Shown here: positions 9,172 through 18,020 of the stretch, one piece after another | Layout: the number at the start of each line of letters is the position of its first letter | How positions within the stretch are numbered: position 1 is the first letter of the stretch | Source of the DNA: an uncultured Granulosicoccaceae bacterium | GTDB lineage: Bacteria > Pseudomonadota > Gammaproteobacteria > Granulosicoccales > Granulosicoccaceae | Assembly: GCA_937922945.1 (NCBI GenBank) | Contig: CAKZUP010000104.1 | Location: 38,603 to 102,602 of the forward strand | Reading direction: 5' to 3' | DNA: 64,000 nucleotides | Translations under genes and position numbers: made by a program | Notes under the pieces: model-generated | Seen by the model: the letters and a program-made list of their open reading frames with translations, nothing else | The model's database searches: none | What the model was told of the DNA's origin: nothing

Positions 9172-11214
9172 TTATGCCCTGCGTCGAATGCCTAAATACA
9201 GCAGGAAAAACACAACCATTGGCCAACCCATGGCACCGATAGTGACAACATCACTTTGAGTCCCGGTTTCGGGGGCCGCATCGGTGACAGGTGCATTGGT
9301 ATCGCCATCGGTCACAGGCTCTTGACCGGGAGGCAACACTTCCTCTTCCGGTGTACTAACTACCGGGGTGTTTACAATCGGCTCACCTTCAGACTCAGGT
9401 ACCAGTTCGGACTCCTGCTCTGGCTCGGGTTCGGGTGTGCTGGTTGACGGTCGCAAAGGCAAAACCGTCTCAACAATATTGGCCGGTATGTTCCCAGGCG
9501 TTGCAGGGTCGCCCAGTAAAACGGGGGTTTCGGGCGGCAGTGGCGTTGGCCCGGTTGGGTCATCCAGCTCGTTGAAACTTAACGGCGCTTCATTAGGTAG
9601 AGGATTAAACGCGATGGGTAAAAAACCCGCCGTGGTGGCGTCGTTAAGCGCAACGGGGTTTGGCGGCGCTTGTACAGCTGCCCAAGGGTCGCGACCGTAG
9701 ATCACATAGCTGTCGCCCTGGCCTGACGCACCAACGATGATATCGTCTCGTCCATCGGCATTGAAATCACCGGCTTTTCGGGCGTAAACACCAAAGTAAT
9801 CTGTCGTGCCAATGCCATTAATGCGAAAGCCGTTATCACCATCAAGGTCGGCTAAATTAAAACGTGCAGGAAAACTGGTGGTAGTACCGTAGATAACATA
9901 GATTTGCCCAACGCCTTTACGACGCGGATTAATGATCGTGTGTGAAGCACCGATTAATAAGTCGTCAATACCATCGTTATTAAAATCACCCGCACCATCA
10001 ACCGATGTGCCCGCCAAATCACCCCAGATTGCCTGATCGACTTCTATCGGAACCACTCCGCCTCGGATGCCTCGCGCAACGAAACCATTACTACCGTTCA
10101 GACTTTGCTCGGTAACAATTGCCACCCCGTTGAATTGCCCGCCAAACAACACATACACCTCGCCCGGGTAATCGCTCGGCGACCCGAATGGTCCTTTACC
10201 AGGGGCACTTATTGCAATGTCGGTAATGCCATCATGATTTAAATCACCGATTCCGGTTACCGCGCTACCAGCAAGATCCTGAATGTTACTGCCCTTGAAA
10301 ACAAAGCCATTGCGACCGTCGATATCGCTCAAACTTATGGCAGACGGAAAACCGCCAGCACGACCATAGAGAACATAAGCCTCGCCTACTTCGGCACTGG
10401 TTTGTTGTGTTTTGTTCGGCGCACCAATCATGAAATCGTCTACGCCATCGTGATTAAAGTCACCAGCAGCACCGACAAACTTTCCGCTACGATCTTCCCG
10501 GTTGGTACCAAGCACAACAAAGCCATTCGAGCCATCCAGATCGGCCGGACGTAAGATGGAAGGGTATGCAGCTCGTTGACCAAAGATGACATAACTGACG
10601 CCCGCAGCTGGCAAACCGTTAGCACCGCCGGTAGGGTTACCAATTATAATGTCGACGATGCCATCGCCGTTGACATCGCCCGCATCGCTGACCGATGTTA
10701 CGGGCGAATCGAAACTAAACCCGTTACGACCGTTAAAGTCATCTGGGCTTATGGTGCTGGCAAATCCGTCGCGCTTACCAAATACAACATGAGCACCGCC
10801 CAAGCTGCCGACCAACACATCATTAAAGCCATCATCGTTCAAATCGCCAATACCGGATACATACGATAAGTTCACCGAATCGTGAGCGATGTTGAATCCA
10901 TTGCTACCGTTAATTTGCTGAATATTGAGCCTGCCGTTACTGCCGTTGGTTGGACCGAACACGACGCGAACACCACCCACGCCTGAACCGATAATAATAT
11001 CGTCCAGACCATCACCATTGACATCGCCAACCTGATCAACCGGCCCGCCGCGATCCATAATGAGGTGATCGTTCTGGCCGAAGAAAATAAGCTCTTCAAC
11101 AGGGTCTAAAGGTTGTGCAAAGCCCTGGGAACACTGCAATAACCATAAGATTACAGCCGTAGCAGCCTTGCCAGAATAACGATGAGACTGTTCAGGTTGT
11201 TGAGCAAAATTCAA
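9172..11214 (-). CDS. Secreted FG-GAP (integrin-alpha-like) repeat protein with C-terminal membrane tail
   Basis: About 680 residues. A signal peptide ends near the Q-G-F-A-Q segment. Seven FG-GAP repeats follow, each with a calcium-binding pattern such as GDVNGDGLDDIIIG, GDFNHDGVDDFMIG or GDFNADGRDDIIVG; seven repeats suit a seven-bladed beta-propeller. A Pro/Glu/Thr-rich linker leads to a hydrophobic segment and an RRRA terminus, the layout of C-terminal sorting signals. I chose TTG at 11214 because GGAGG lies eight bases before it; an in-frame TTG at 11250 would add 12 residues without a good ribosome site. It starts just after the stop of the upstream secreted protein gene, so the two are probably cotranscribed. 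Function (adhesion, carbohydrate binding) is unknown. Confidence 0.85.
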   Translation of the reverse strand: MNFAQQPEQSHRYSGKAATAVILWLLQCSQGFAQPLDPVEELIFFGQNDHLIMDRGGPVDQVGDVNGDGLDDIIIGSGVGGVRVVFGPTNGSNGRLNIQQINGSNGFNIAHDSVNLSYVSGIGDLNDDGFNDVLVGSLGGAHVVFGKRDGFASTISPDDFNGRNGFSFDSPVTSVSDAGDVNGDGIVDIIIGNPTGGANGLPAAGVSYVIFGQRAAYPSILRPADLDGSNGFVVLGTNREDRSGKFVGAAGDFNHDGVDDFMIGAPNKTQQTSAEVGEAYVLYGRAGGFPSAISLSDIDGRNGFVFKGSNIQDLAGSAVTGIGDLNHDGITDIAISAPGKGPFGSPSDYPGEVYVLFGGQFNGVAIVTEQSLNGSNGFVARGIRGGVVPIEVDQAIWGDLAGTSVDGAGDFNNDGIDDLLIGASHTIINPRRKGVGQIYVIYGTTTSFPARFNLADLDGDNGFRINGIGTTDYFGVYARKAGDFNADGRDDIIVGASGQGDSYVIYGRDPWAAVQAPPNPVALNDATTAGFLPIAFNPLPNEAPLSFNELDDPTGPTPLPPETPVLLGDPATPGNIPANIVETVLPLRPSTSTPEPEPEQESELVPESEGEPIVNTPVVSTPEEEVLPPGQEPVTDGDTNAPVTDAAPETGTQSDVVTIGAMGWPMVVFFLLYLGIRRRA

Positions 11215-11250
11215 TTTATTGGCCTCCGTATTTCCAATCAGCAAATACAA

Positions 11251-11841
11251 CTATTTGGTGACGATAGTGACATTCATTAAATTCGCACGATCGATAGCGT
11301 CGGTTTTCAGGAAAACAAACACTTTTACCGTGTCGTTGCCACCGGCCCATGTCGTGGTCAGTAGCTGACCCTCAGGTACATCTTGAGTGCTTGGCTCTTT
11401 ACCGACCATCACGTTCATCCGATCAAAAATGGTTTGAGCATCATCCTGACCATCGAGCACCATGGTGCAGCTGGTAGCAACGCCCGTTGCCATATCAGGA
11501 AAGGTATCGATAAAACTGTCACTGGGTTCTGACTGAACAATGCCAAGCCGATAAATACGCTCTGCCAGTCTGATATCCCAACCATCGAGCAAGGATGGGG
11601 TTTTAACGGTTGTGAACCGCTGCAAATCTTCGCCTCCCATAGGCACCCAGGCAAAGCGTTTGGCCATGTCCTGTATTTTCTCAACCTGCGGTACTTGCGT
11701 ATAACAGATTTCGTTGAATAGATAGACAGGGTCGGTTTCGTTTTTCTGATCGCTTGGCGTGGATGCTTGCTGGGCCAGTGCAGACATCGACCAAAGGCCG
11801 AGAACACCACACAGGAACACAGTTTCAATTGATAGTTTCAT
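11251..11841 (-). CDS. Exported protein of unknown function
   Basis: 196 residues. A clear signal peptide (MKLSIETVFLCGVLGLWSMS, cleavage near ALA-QQ) puts it in the periplasm or outside. The mature part has a few cysteines (in EICYTQVP and VATSCTMVL) and no motif I recognise. It lies directly upstream of the FG-GAP protein gene with a 36-base gap, suggesting a two-gene operon and perhaps a shared surface role. No catalytic residues could be assigned. Confidence 0.75.
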   Translation of the reverse strand: MKLSIETVFLCGVLGLWSMSALAQQASTPSDQKNETDPVYLFNEICYTQVPQVEKIQDMAKRFAWVPMGGEDLQRFTTVKTPSLLDGWDIRLAERIYRLGIVQSEPSDSFIDTFPDMATGVATSCTMVLDGQDDAQTIFDRMNVMVGKEPSTQDVPEGQLLTTTWAGGNDTVKVFVFLKTDAIDRANLMNVTIVTK

Positions 11842-12119
11842 TATTTGAGTCTACTGTTAAGTCGCTCGGTCCAGGCGCTATTCTGCGCTATCAATGCATG
11901 ACAGAGCAGTAATCGGAACAGTGTAATGAAGTCGTCTCCAATGGTTGTGCGACAACCTCAATTTCCGGGCAATTTCGACACGAGCAAGTGAGCGAATAAG
12001 CGTATATTGTGACGCAGTACCGGATTGTCGCCCATTATCGCTTGGTTAGCGGTGCTTATAGGGGAAATACGATTAACTGGCAATCAATCGGTGATACGCA
12101 GCCTCTGAAATGAGGCTAC

Positions 12120-12168
12120 GTTTAATGCGTAGTGCATGATGCGTAATGCGTGATGAGTAGTGCAGCGC
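12120..12168. repeat. Degenerate 7/14-bp tandem repeat
   Basis: Seven consecutive heptamers can be laid out: GTTTAAT, GCGTAGT, GCATGAT, GCGTAAT, GCGTGAT, GAGTAGT, GCAGCGC. Neighbouring pairs also match as 14-mers. The unit is non-coding in context and differs in sequence from the other intergenic repeats in the window. Confidence 0.6.
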
Positions 12169-12175
12169 TTTCGAC

Positions 12176-12189
12176 CTTTCGATCGAAAG
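12176..12189. repeat. Perfect 14-bp palindrome CTTTCGATCGAAAG
   Basis: The sequence equals its own reverse complement. It lies 20 bases beyond the stop of the lipoprotein gene. With no loop it is a poor terminator; a dimeric regulator site or chance are both possible. Confidence 0.5.
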
Positions 12190-12208
12190 TCAGGTTAAAT
12201 AGATAAGA

Positions 12209-12856
12209 CTACTCGCAGGCTTCGTACTGCACAATGCGTGTTACAACCAGCATTTCAAGCACCGCTGTTCCGACAATCAAGTCACCGTTGACAATGTTAT
12301 CAACAGAAAAACTGCCATCACCCAGGCCGTGATCCTGCGACCCTGTCAAAATACCCTGGCCGTCGAAAAATACCGTATCGTCTTCATCCGTCGCAGACGC
12401 CGATCCCCAAGTGAAATTACCGCTTACTGGATTGGCAAAGTTTTGAAATTGTGGCGCAGGATAAGCCTCAAACACACCTTCACCGGTACATGGAAAATCA
12501 ACGTTGAAATAGGCATTTTCAACCAGATCTTCTAAACCCGGAAACGCATTTCTTATTTCATTACCAGCAAATACTTTATGTCCACGTGGTGCATCAATAC
12601 TGGTGACATCCAATGTTGTAATTTCAGCCAACACGTTAGGAACAGCACCCGGGTTCGCACCTTGCGCGCCTGCTCCGCTAGTTGTATCGCCACCAGTTGT
12701 TTCACCGCCGGTCTCGCCTGTGGTCTCGCCTGTGGTCTCGCCAGTTGTTGCGTCTGTAGTGCCATCCTCATCGCTGCCACTGCTACTGCTACTGCTAGAG
12801 CAACCAACCACCCCTAGCATAATCAGGGGTATCAAAATCGCCGAAAATTTATTCAT
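12209..12856 (-). CDS. Putative outer-membrane or surface lipoprotein with Thr/Gly-rich linker
   Basis: 215 residues. The start MNKFSAILIPLIMLGVVGCS has a lipoprotein signal with the modifiable cysteine at residue 19. A run of serines follows, then a low-complexity linker of repeated T-T-G-E units (about residues 33-60), then a compact domain of about 145 residues with two cysteines that could form a disulphide. I recognise no family. The repeated linker codons favour length variation by slippage. It is transcribed towards the two exported-protein genes but is separated from them by 367 bp. Confidence 0.72.
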   Translation of the reverse strand: MNKFSAILIPLIMLGVVGCSSSSSSSGSDEDGTTDATTGETTGETTGETGGETTGGDTTSGAGAQGANPGAVPNVLAEITTLDVTSIDAPRGHKVFAGNEIRNAFPGLEDLVENAYFNVDFPCTGEGVFEAYPAPQFQNFANPVSGNFTWGSASATDEDDTVFFDGQGILTGSQDHGLGDGSFSVDNIVNGDLIVGTAVLEMLVVTRIVQYEACE

Positions 12857-13074
12857 TACATTTACCTGTTGGCTACTCGCCGTTATCGATATTCATACGT
12901 GCGCGTATGAATCCTGTAACGCCATGTTATTCGCTGTTTATCGTCTCGAACAGCAATAACAGCGATTCTTAACCTTTAGTCTAGCCAGACGGGAGTTGAA
13001 GAAATCAAGAAAGGAGAATCGGCATAACCGATTGGCCGCCATCAGCGGCAGATGTGAGCAACCTGAGAGAAAAA

Positions 13075-13430
<356 letters not shown>

Positions 13431-13518
13431 AACGACATGGTACACCGTTACGCGATTAGCGTGTCTCAACAATGCGTCAGCAAGCCACTGTAGTATCAGC
13501 GGTCAAGCAAAACGAGCC

Positions 13519-14367
13519 TTATTCAGCGTTATTGATAACAACGCCTATTTCGTAGGCAAGCTTCCTCGAAGCACCGGTTAACTCACTCGCGACTTTCGCA
13601 GCGGTTTTCAGCGGCATATGCTTGAGCAGCGTCACCATGGTTGAATTTATTTCTTCATGGTCAGCCACATCAGTTTGTTGCGCACCAGCCAACACCAAAA
13701 CGAACTCACCGCGTTGTTGCTGCGGGTCATCAAGCAACCGCTGTAAGACATCAGCACAAGGCGCACGAAAAACAGTTTCAAACTTTTTGGTCAGCTCGCG
13801 GGCCAGGGTTAACTCCCTTTCAGCACCGAACACGTCAGCGATATCGGCAAGACTGGCAAGGATTCGGTGCGGAGATTCGTAGAACACCAGCGTACAGCTT
13901 TGTTGTACCAGAGCTTGTAACCAGCGTTTTCGGGCCATGGATTTTGCCGGTGGAAACCCAGCGTAGAGGAATCGATCGGTCGCAATTCCAGCAACGCTCA
14001 GCGCTGCGATTAATGCGCTGGCACCAGGCACTGGCGACACGGATATGCCGGCAATCTGACACGCTTGAACAATCCGATAGCCCGGGTCGTTAATGAGTGG
14101 CGTGCCAGCATCGCTGATGATCGCAACCGAGCCTTCCGATTCCAGCTGGGCAATAATCGCATCCGCTCTTGCAGACTCGTTGTGCTCATGCAAAGAGCGC
14201 ATAGGCGTGTCAATGCCGTGATACTGAAGTAACGGGCGGCTGTGTCGAGTGTCCTCAGCGTAGATACAACAACACGATTGAAGCGTTTTTATGGCTCTTC
14301 CTGACAAATCGTCACGGTTACCAATTGGCGTCGCCACCACGTACAGAGTATGCTTTAGGTTTGTCAC
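13519..14367 (-). CDS. rsmI: 16S rRNA (cytidine-1402-2'-O)-methyltransferase RsmI
   Basis: SAM-dependent methyltransferase of the tetrapyrrole-methylase fold, 282 residues, that 2'-O-methylates C1402, the base also modified by RsmH. Signature segments are VVATPIGNRDDLS at the N-terminus, AEDTRHSRPLL, SDAGTPLINDPGYR and YAGFPPAKS. It diverges from lpoA with only 23 bases between the start codons, so the two promoters must overlap each other's coding ends. The rsmI-lpoA-yraN arrangement is common in gammaproteobacteria. Confidence 0.96.
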   Translation of the reverse strand: MTNLKHTLYVVATPIGNRDDLSGRAIKTLQSCCCIYAEDTRHSRPLLQYHGIDTPMRSLHEHNESARADAIIAQLESEGSVAIISDAGTPLINDPGYRIVQACQIAGISVSPVPGASALIAALSVAGIATDRFLYAGFPPAKSMARKRWLQALVQQSCTLVFYESPHRILASLADIADVFGAERELTLARELTKKFETVFRAPCADVLQRLLDDPQQQRGEFVLVLAGAQQTDVADHEEINSTMVTLLKHMPLKTAAKVASELTGASRKLAYEIGVVINNAE

Positions 14368-14390
14368 ATCGGCTACTTGATAAAACGCAT

Positions 14391-16319
14391 ATGCCTAACA
14401 GAAGTTTTTACACAGCGCTGCTATTTTCGTTGGCACTACTCGCTGGGTGCGTATCCGCACCAAAACAACCGACCAACCCATTCAATGGCAGAGTAACAGA
14501 GAGCAAAGCCCTGCGGATGCTTAACAGGGGTAAAGCCGAGGAAGCAGCAGATTTCTACTCCAACCGGGCCAAACGTGCCACGACAGCTGACGCTCGGCAG
14601 GAATATCAGCTGATCGCTGCAGAAATTCTGTTTGATCGCGCGATGCTGGAACCTGGGCTTGTGAAACTGGCCGATTTACCAGAGGTTATGGCAACCCAGG
14701 ACTTACAACACCGTCGTGACATCGTGGCGGCGAAAAGCCTGATGTTCAGCGACCAGCCGCAAGAGGCGATTGCCGCACTGCCAGACCCAGCCACCATCGC
14801 ATCCTCACTAGACCGCGCCAGAGTCTATGAAACTCGGGCGCAATCGTTCAACCGTCTGGACGACCCAGATAATGAGCTCGTTGCCAGAATAGAGCTGGAA
14901 AATGAAGTGTCGGATGTGAACATTATCGACCAGAACCACCAGCAAATCTGGGCGATGTTAACCACGCAGCCAGTGTCGCGATTGCGTACGCTCACCACCA
15001 ATGTTCGCGGAGACACTTATCAGGGGTGGATTGCGTTGGCCATGGTTAACGCCGATTCAGGCAGCAATCCACAACTTCGTTCGCAGAACCTTGATCAGTG
15101 GAGCGAGCTGTATGCCACGCACCCGGCCAACAGTCGCTTCCTGCCACAAATTTATGCCAGTGATTCAACCGGCGATTTCGCCACAACATCCGACGGAATC
15201 ATTAACAGCATTGCGGTATTGCTGCCATTGTCAGCAGATCGTATGACCAGTGTTGCAGGCGCTATCCGCGATGGCATCGTAGCCGCTCATCAATTTTCTG
15301 ATCGACTCGATACACCCTCGCTGCGTTTTTACGACGTGGGCGCGAACCCCGGTTATGCCAGAGCGGCGTATGAAAATGCCATTGCCGATGGAGCCGATGC
15401 CGTTATAGGGCCACTGCGCAAACAGGCTGTCTCGGCGATAGTGACGTTGCGCGATACCACTATTCCAACGGTTACGTTAAACACGGTCGATGCCTCACTA
15501 ACCTACGGTAGCGGCCCGACCAGCATCATTCAATTTGGTCTGGCACCAGAAGATGAAGCGCGTGCAGCTGCATCTCGCGCAATTGGATTATCGTTACAGA
15601 ACGCCGTTGTGCTGCAAGCCGACGATTCACGTGGCGATCGCGAAGCGCGCGCATTTCAGGACGCCATGTTCGCTTATGGCGGGGATGTAGTCCACGTGGC
15701 CGTACTACCAAAAGATGAATACGACTATTCGCAACAAATCAGAGACGCGTTGCAAATCACGCAAAGCGATGCGCGATTTAAACAGCTCTCAAGAGCCATC
15801 GATTCGAAATTATTCTTTGAACCCGACATTCGACCAGACGTTGATGTCATCTTTCTTGCGATCAGCTCCGAACAAGCCCGCTCGGTTCGACCTCAGTTGG
15901 ATTTCTTTCATGCGGTCGATGTGCCAAGGCTCGGTACCTCACGCGTTGCAGGTTCCGATGACGACATTAAGAAAAACCGCGATCTGAATTCCATTTTCTA
16001 TCCCGATGCACCTTGGGTGCTGCGCAAGTCAATGCAAAAAGACCCTCTGCGTCAGCAGATTCTGGCCAATTTCCCCAATGCCGACGGCGCTTATTCAAAA
16101 CTCTATGCGCTAGGCGCAGATGCATATAAGGTGATTAACAACCTGTCCGAGCTTGGTCGTGGCGGCAGACTGGAAGGATTCACGGGTGATCTTGAACTGT
16201 CTGGTTCGGGGTATATTCGCCGCCATCTCGATTGGGCCCAATACCAGGAGGGCGTATCCGTTGGGGTTAAGCGGGTTGATGCTGAGTCGCTACCTGATAT
16301 TCGCTCCGGTGGCAGTTGA
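14391..16319 (+). CDS. lpoA: Penicillin-binding protein activator lipoprotein LpoA (LppC family)
   Basis: Outer-membrane lipoprotein that reaches through the periplasm to activate PBP1A. I start at the ATG at 14391, giving 642 residues: MPNRSFYTALLFSLALLAGC is a lipoprotein signal with the cysteine at residue 20. The N-terminal half is helical and TPR-like; the C-terminal half is a periplasmic-binding-protein fold starting around SIAVLLPLSADRMTSVAGAI, as in E. coli LpoA. An upstream in-frame start at 14325 would lie inside rsmI and destroy the signal peptide. Confidence 0.93.
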   Translation: MPNRSFYTALLFSLALLAGCVSAPKQPTNPFNGRVTESKALRMLNRGKAEEAADFYSNRAKRATTADARQEYQLIAAEILFDRAMLEPGLVKLADLPEVMATQDLQHRRDIVAAKSLMFSDQPQEAIAALPDPATIASSLDRARVYETRAQSFNRLDDPDNELVARIELENEVSDVNIIDQNHQQIWAMLTTQPVSRLRTLTTNVRGDTYQGWIALAMVNADSGSNPQLRSQNLDQWSELYATHPANSRFLPQIYASDSTGDFATTSDGIINSIAVLLPLSADRMTSVAGAIRDGIVAAHQFSDRLDTPSLRFYDVGANPGYARAAYENAIADGADAVIGPLRKQAVSAIVTLRDTTIPTVTLNTVDASLTYGSGPTSIIQFGLAPEDEARAAASRAIGLSLQNAVVLQADDSRGDREARAFQDAMFAYGGDVVHVAVLPKDEYDYSQQIRDALQITQSDARFKQLSRAIDSKLFFEPDIRPDVDVIFLAISSEQARSVRPQLDFFHAVDVPRLGTSRVAGSDDDIKKNRDLNSIFYPDAPWVLRKSMQKDPLRQQILANFPNADGAYSKLYALGADAYKVINNLSELGRGGRLEGFTGDLELSGSGYIRRHLDWAQYQEGVSVGVKRVDAESLPDIRSGGS

Positions 16320-16336
16320 GCTTATTTAACCAACTA

Positions 16337-16387
16337 GTTTAGTTTGCCCGTTTATTTACTCGTTTAATTTACTTGTTGAATTTCATC
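16337..16387. repeat. Degenerate ~13-bp tandem repeat between lpoA and yraN
   Basis: Four adjacent units begin with GTTT/GTTG: GTTTAGTTTGCCC, GTTTATTTACTC, GTTTAATTTACTT and GTTGAATTTCATC. The stretch is T-rich and lies just after the lpoA stop. Chance similarity in T-rich DNA cannot be ruled out. Confidence 0.45.
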
Positions 16388-16422
16388 TAGTTAAACTCAT
16401 CGCAATTGACAAGGAGGTCAAT

Positions 16423-16851
16423 GTGCAACTCACAGAGTTCGGTCGTTCGATTGAAGACATGGTTTGTCAGTTTCTGCAAAGCGAAGGCCTGGAAACTGTG
16501 CAGAAAAACTATTATTGCAGGCTCGGTGAAATCGATCTGATCATGTTCGATAACATCAGCCACACACTAATATTTATCGAAGTGCGTTTTCGCGCCAGCG
16601 GATTTCATGGCAACGCAACAGAAACCGTTGACTGGAAGAAACAGCGCAAACTCAAACGCACCGTCTTGCACTATCTGCAAAAGCTTGGCGACGCCCGGCA
16701 GTTAGCGCGAATTGATGTGGTGGGAGTAAGCCGATATAGAACAACAGACGATTGTGATCAAAACACGCAAGCGTTGCCACTGGAAAACGTATCAGTGCAC
16801 CGGGTGAACGAGTTTCAACTCGTGTGGACTCAGAACGCCGTGCTGGACTAG
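16423..16851 (+). CDS. yraN: UPF0102 family endonuclease-like protein YraN
   Basis: 142 residues of the YraN/UPF0102 family, with a restriction-endonuclease-like fold and no settled role. The diagnostic segments are present: GRSIEDMVCQFLQ near the start, KNYYCRLGEIDLIM with the acidic residue of the nuclease-like core, and IFIEVRFRA. The GTG start is set by a perfect Shine-Dalgarno AAGGAGGT at 16411-16418, five bases before it; the ATG at 16421 is out of frame. It follows lpoA, the usual place for this gene. Confidence 0.93.
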   Translation: MQLTEFGRSIEDMVCQFLQSEGLETVQKNYYCRLGEIDLIMFDNISHTLIFIEVRFRASGFHGNATETVDWKKQRKLKRTVLHYLQKLGDARQLARIDVVGVSRYRTTDDCDQNTQALPLENVSVHRVNEFQLVWTQNAVLD

Positions 16852-16856
16852 GCCAA

Positions 16857-16908
16857 CTCGACCTTACTGCTCGACCTTGCTGCTGGATATTGCTGTTGGA
16901 CAGGATGC
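16857..16908. repeat. 13-bp tandem repeat in the yraN/sspB gap
   Basis: Consecutive 13-mers CTCGACCTTACTG, CTCGACCTTGCTG, CTGGATATTGCTG and a weaker TTGGACAGGATGC fill most of the 76-bp gap between the convergent genes yraN and sspB. The first two units differ at one base. Confidence 0.7.
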
Positions 16909-16927
16909 AAACGCACAGAACGCCAGA

Positions 16928-17332
16928 CTACTTAACAATTTTTAAATTCGGTCGTTTAATCTGGCTTGGCGCTGACGATTTCTCGGTGCCATTACCCGGC
17001 TCTGGATCGGGCGGTGTTTCATCTTGCTCGCCGAACATCATGCCCTGCCCATTCTCTCGCGCGTAAATTGCCAACACGCTGGATACGGGTACGTTGACAT
17101 CCATGGCTGTCCCACTGAAGCGTGCATTAAAGGTAATGGCGTCGTTACCCAGTACCAGAGAATGCGTTGCTTCGGGGCTCACGTTTAAAATGATGCGACC
17201 ATTTTCAACAAACGCACGAGGTACTTCCACCGACTCGTTGGCGGTATCAACCAACATGTGAGGCGTCAGATTGTTATCCACTATCCACTCATAGAGCGCA
17301 CGGATTAGATAAGGCCTATTGGATATCATCAA
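16928..17332 (-). CDS. sspB: ClpXP protease specificity-enhancing factor SspB
   Basis: Adaptor that delivers ssrA-tagged and other substrates to ClpXP. The 134-residue product has the conserved N-terminal domain (RPYLIRALYEWIVDNNLTPH, then NVSPEATHSL and LAIYARENGQGMMF), a flexible acidic linker and the basic C-terminal RPNLKIVK tail that docks on ClpX. The ATG overlaps the sspA stop (ATGA); the pair sspA-sspB is a classical operon. Confidence 0.96.
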   Translation of the reverse strand: MMISNRPYLIRALYEWIVDNNLTPHMLVDTANESVEVPRAFVENGRIILNVSPEATHSLVLGNDAITFNARFSGTAMDVNVPVSSVLAIYARENGQGMMFGEQDETPPDPEPGNGTEKSSAPSQIKRPNLKIVK

Positions 17333-17949
17333 CCCAGTTCTCTTTCACGGTTGGTCAAACTCGCCTGAAAGCCAGGACGATCAAACACTCGCTTGGTGTA
17401 TTCAACTATGGGCGCGGCGGCGGCGGGTAACTCAACACCATAGTGATTCAATCGCCACAGTAATGGCGCAAGCGTCGCATCCAGCATGGAAAAATCGTCG
17501 CTCAAAAAATACGGCATAGCTGCAAACACATCTGCTGCTGCCGTTAACGATTCAGCCATTTGGTGCCGAGCCGTTTCAGCCAGCTCGCCTCCAGCTTCCA
17601 ACGCTGGTAAGAAAGCATACCAGTCTGATTCGATTCGAAAAAGTGCCAATCGCGTTCGCGCCCGCGATACCGGGTCGACAGGCATAAACGGCGGATGCGG
17701 GTAGCGCTCATCCAGGTACTCTACTACCACTCGGGCGTCGTATAGAACCAGATCTCGATCGATCAGCGTTGGCAAGCTGTTGCTGGGATTCAGTTGAACG
17801 AGATCTTCAGGTTTATTGTCAGGGTCGCACGACTCTATCTCGGCCTGAATACCTTTTTCCGACAGCACAAGACGCACCCGATGGCTATGAATGCAATCCG
17901 GGTCGGAGAACATCGTCATTACCGCTCGGCGATTACCTGATGCTGTCAA
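17329..17949 (-). CDS. sspA: Stringent starvation protein A (GST fold)
   Basis: RNA-polymerase-associated protein of glutathione-S-transferase fold, 206 residues, involved in stress and acid survival in other species. The start region NRRAVMTMFSDPDCIHSHRV aligns with the E. coli protein, which supports the TTG start at 17949 with AGGGG six bases upstream. The GST-like segment NPSNSLPTLIDRDLVLYDARVVVEYLDE is clear. A terminator at 17983-18007 separates it from the bc1 genes, so it should have its own promoter in the short gap. Confidence 0.94.
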   Translation of the reverse strand: MTASGNRRAVMTMFSDPDCIHSHRVRLVLSEKGIQAEIESCDPDNKPEDLVQLNPSNSLPTLIDRDLVLYDARVVVEYLDERYPHPPFMPVDPVSRARTRLALFRIESDWYAFLPALEAGGELAETARHQMAESLTAAADVFAAMPYFLSDDFSMLDATLAPLLWRLNHYGVELPAAAAPIVEYTKRVFDRPGFQASLTNRERELG

Positions 17950-17982
17950 TGTTAACCCCTGAAATAGTTAGTTAAGTACAGC

Positions 17983-18007
17983 AAAACCGCCAGGCAAGCC
18001 TGGCGGT
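17983..18007 (-). terminator. Intrinsic terminator after the pet operon
   Basis: Perfect inverted repeat ACCGCCAGG-CAAG-CCTGGCGGT (9-bp stem, four-base loop). On the minus strand it is followed by TTTT. It lies 13 bases beyond the petC stop and before sspA. Confidence 0.88.
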
Positions 18008-18020
18008 ACACGTGAGAAGC

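Larger units (their letters stand above)
11842..12208. other. Intergenic gap, 367 bp
   Basis: No gene is supported here. It must hold the promoter of the minus-strand pair 11251-11841/9172-11214 and the 3' end of the lipoprotein transcript. The parts I can name are a heptamer-based tandem repeat at 12120-12168 and a perfect 14-bp palindrome at 12176-12189. Confidence 0.6.
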
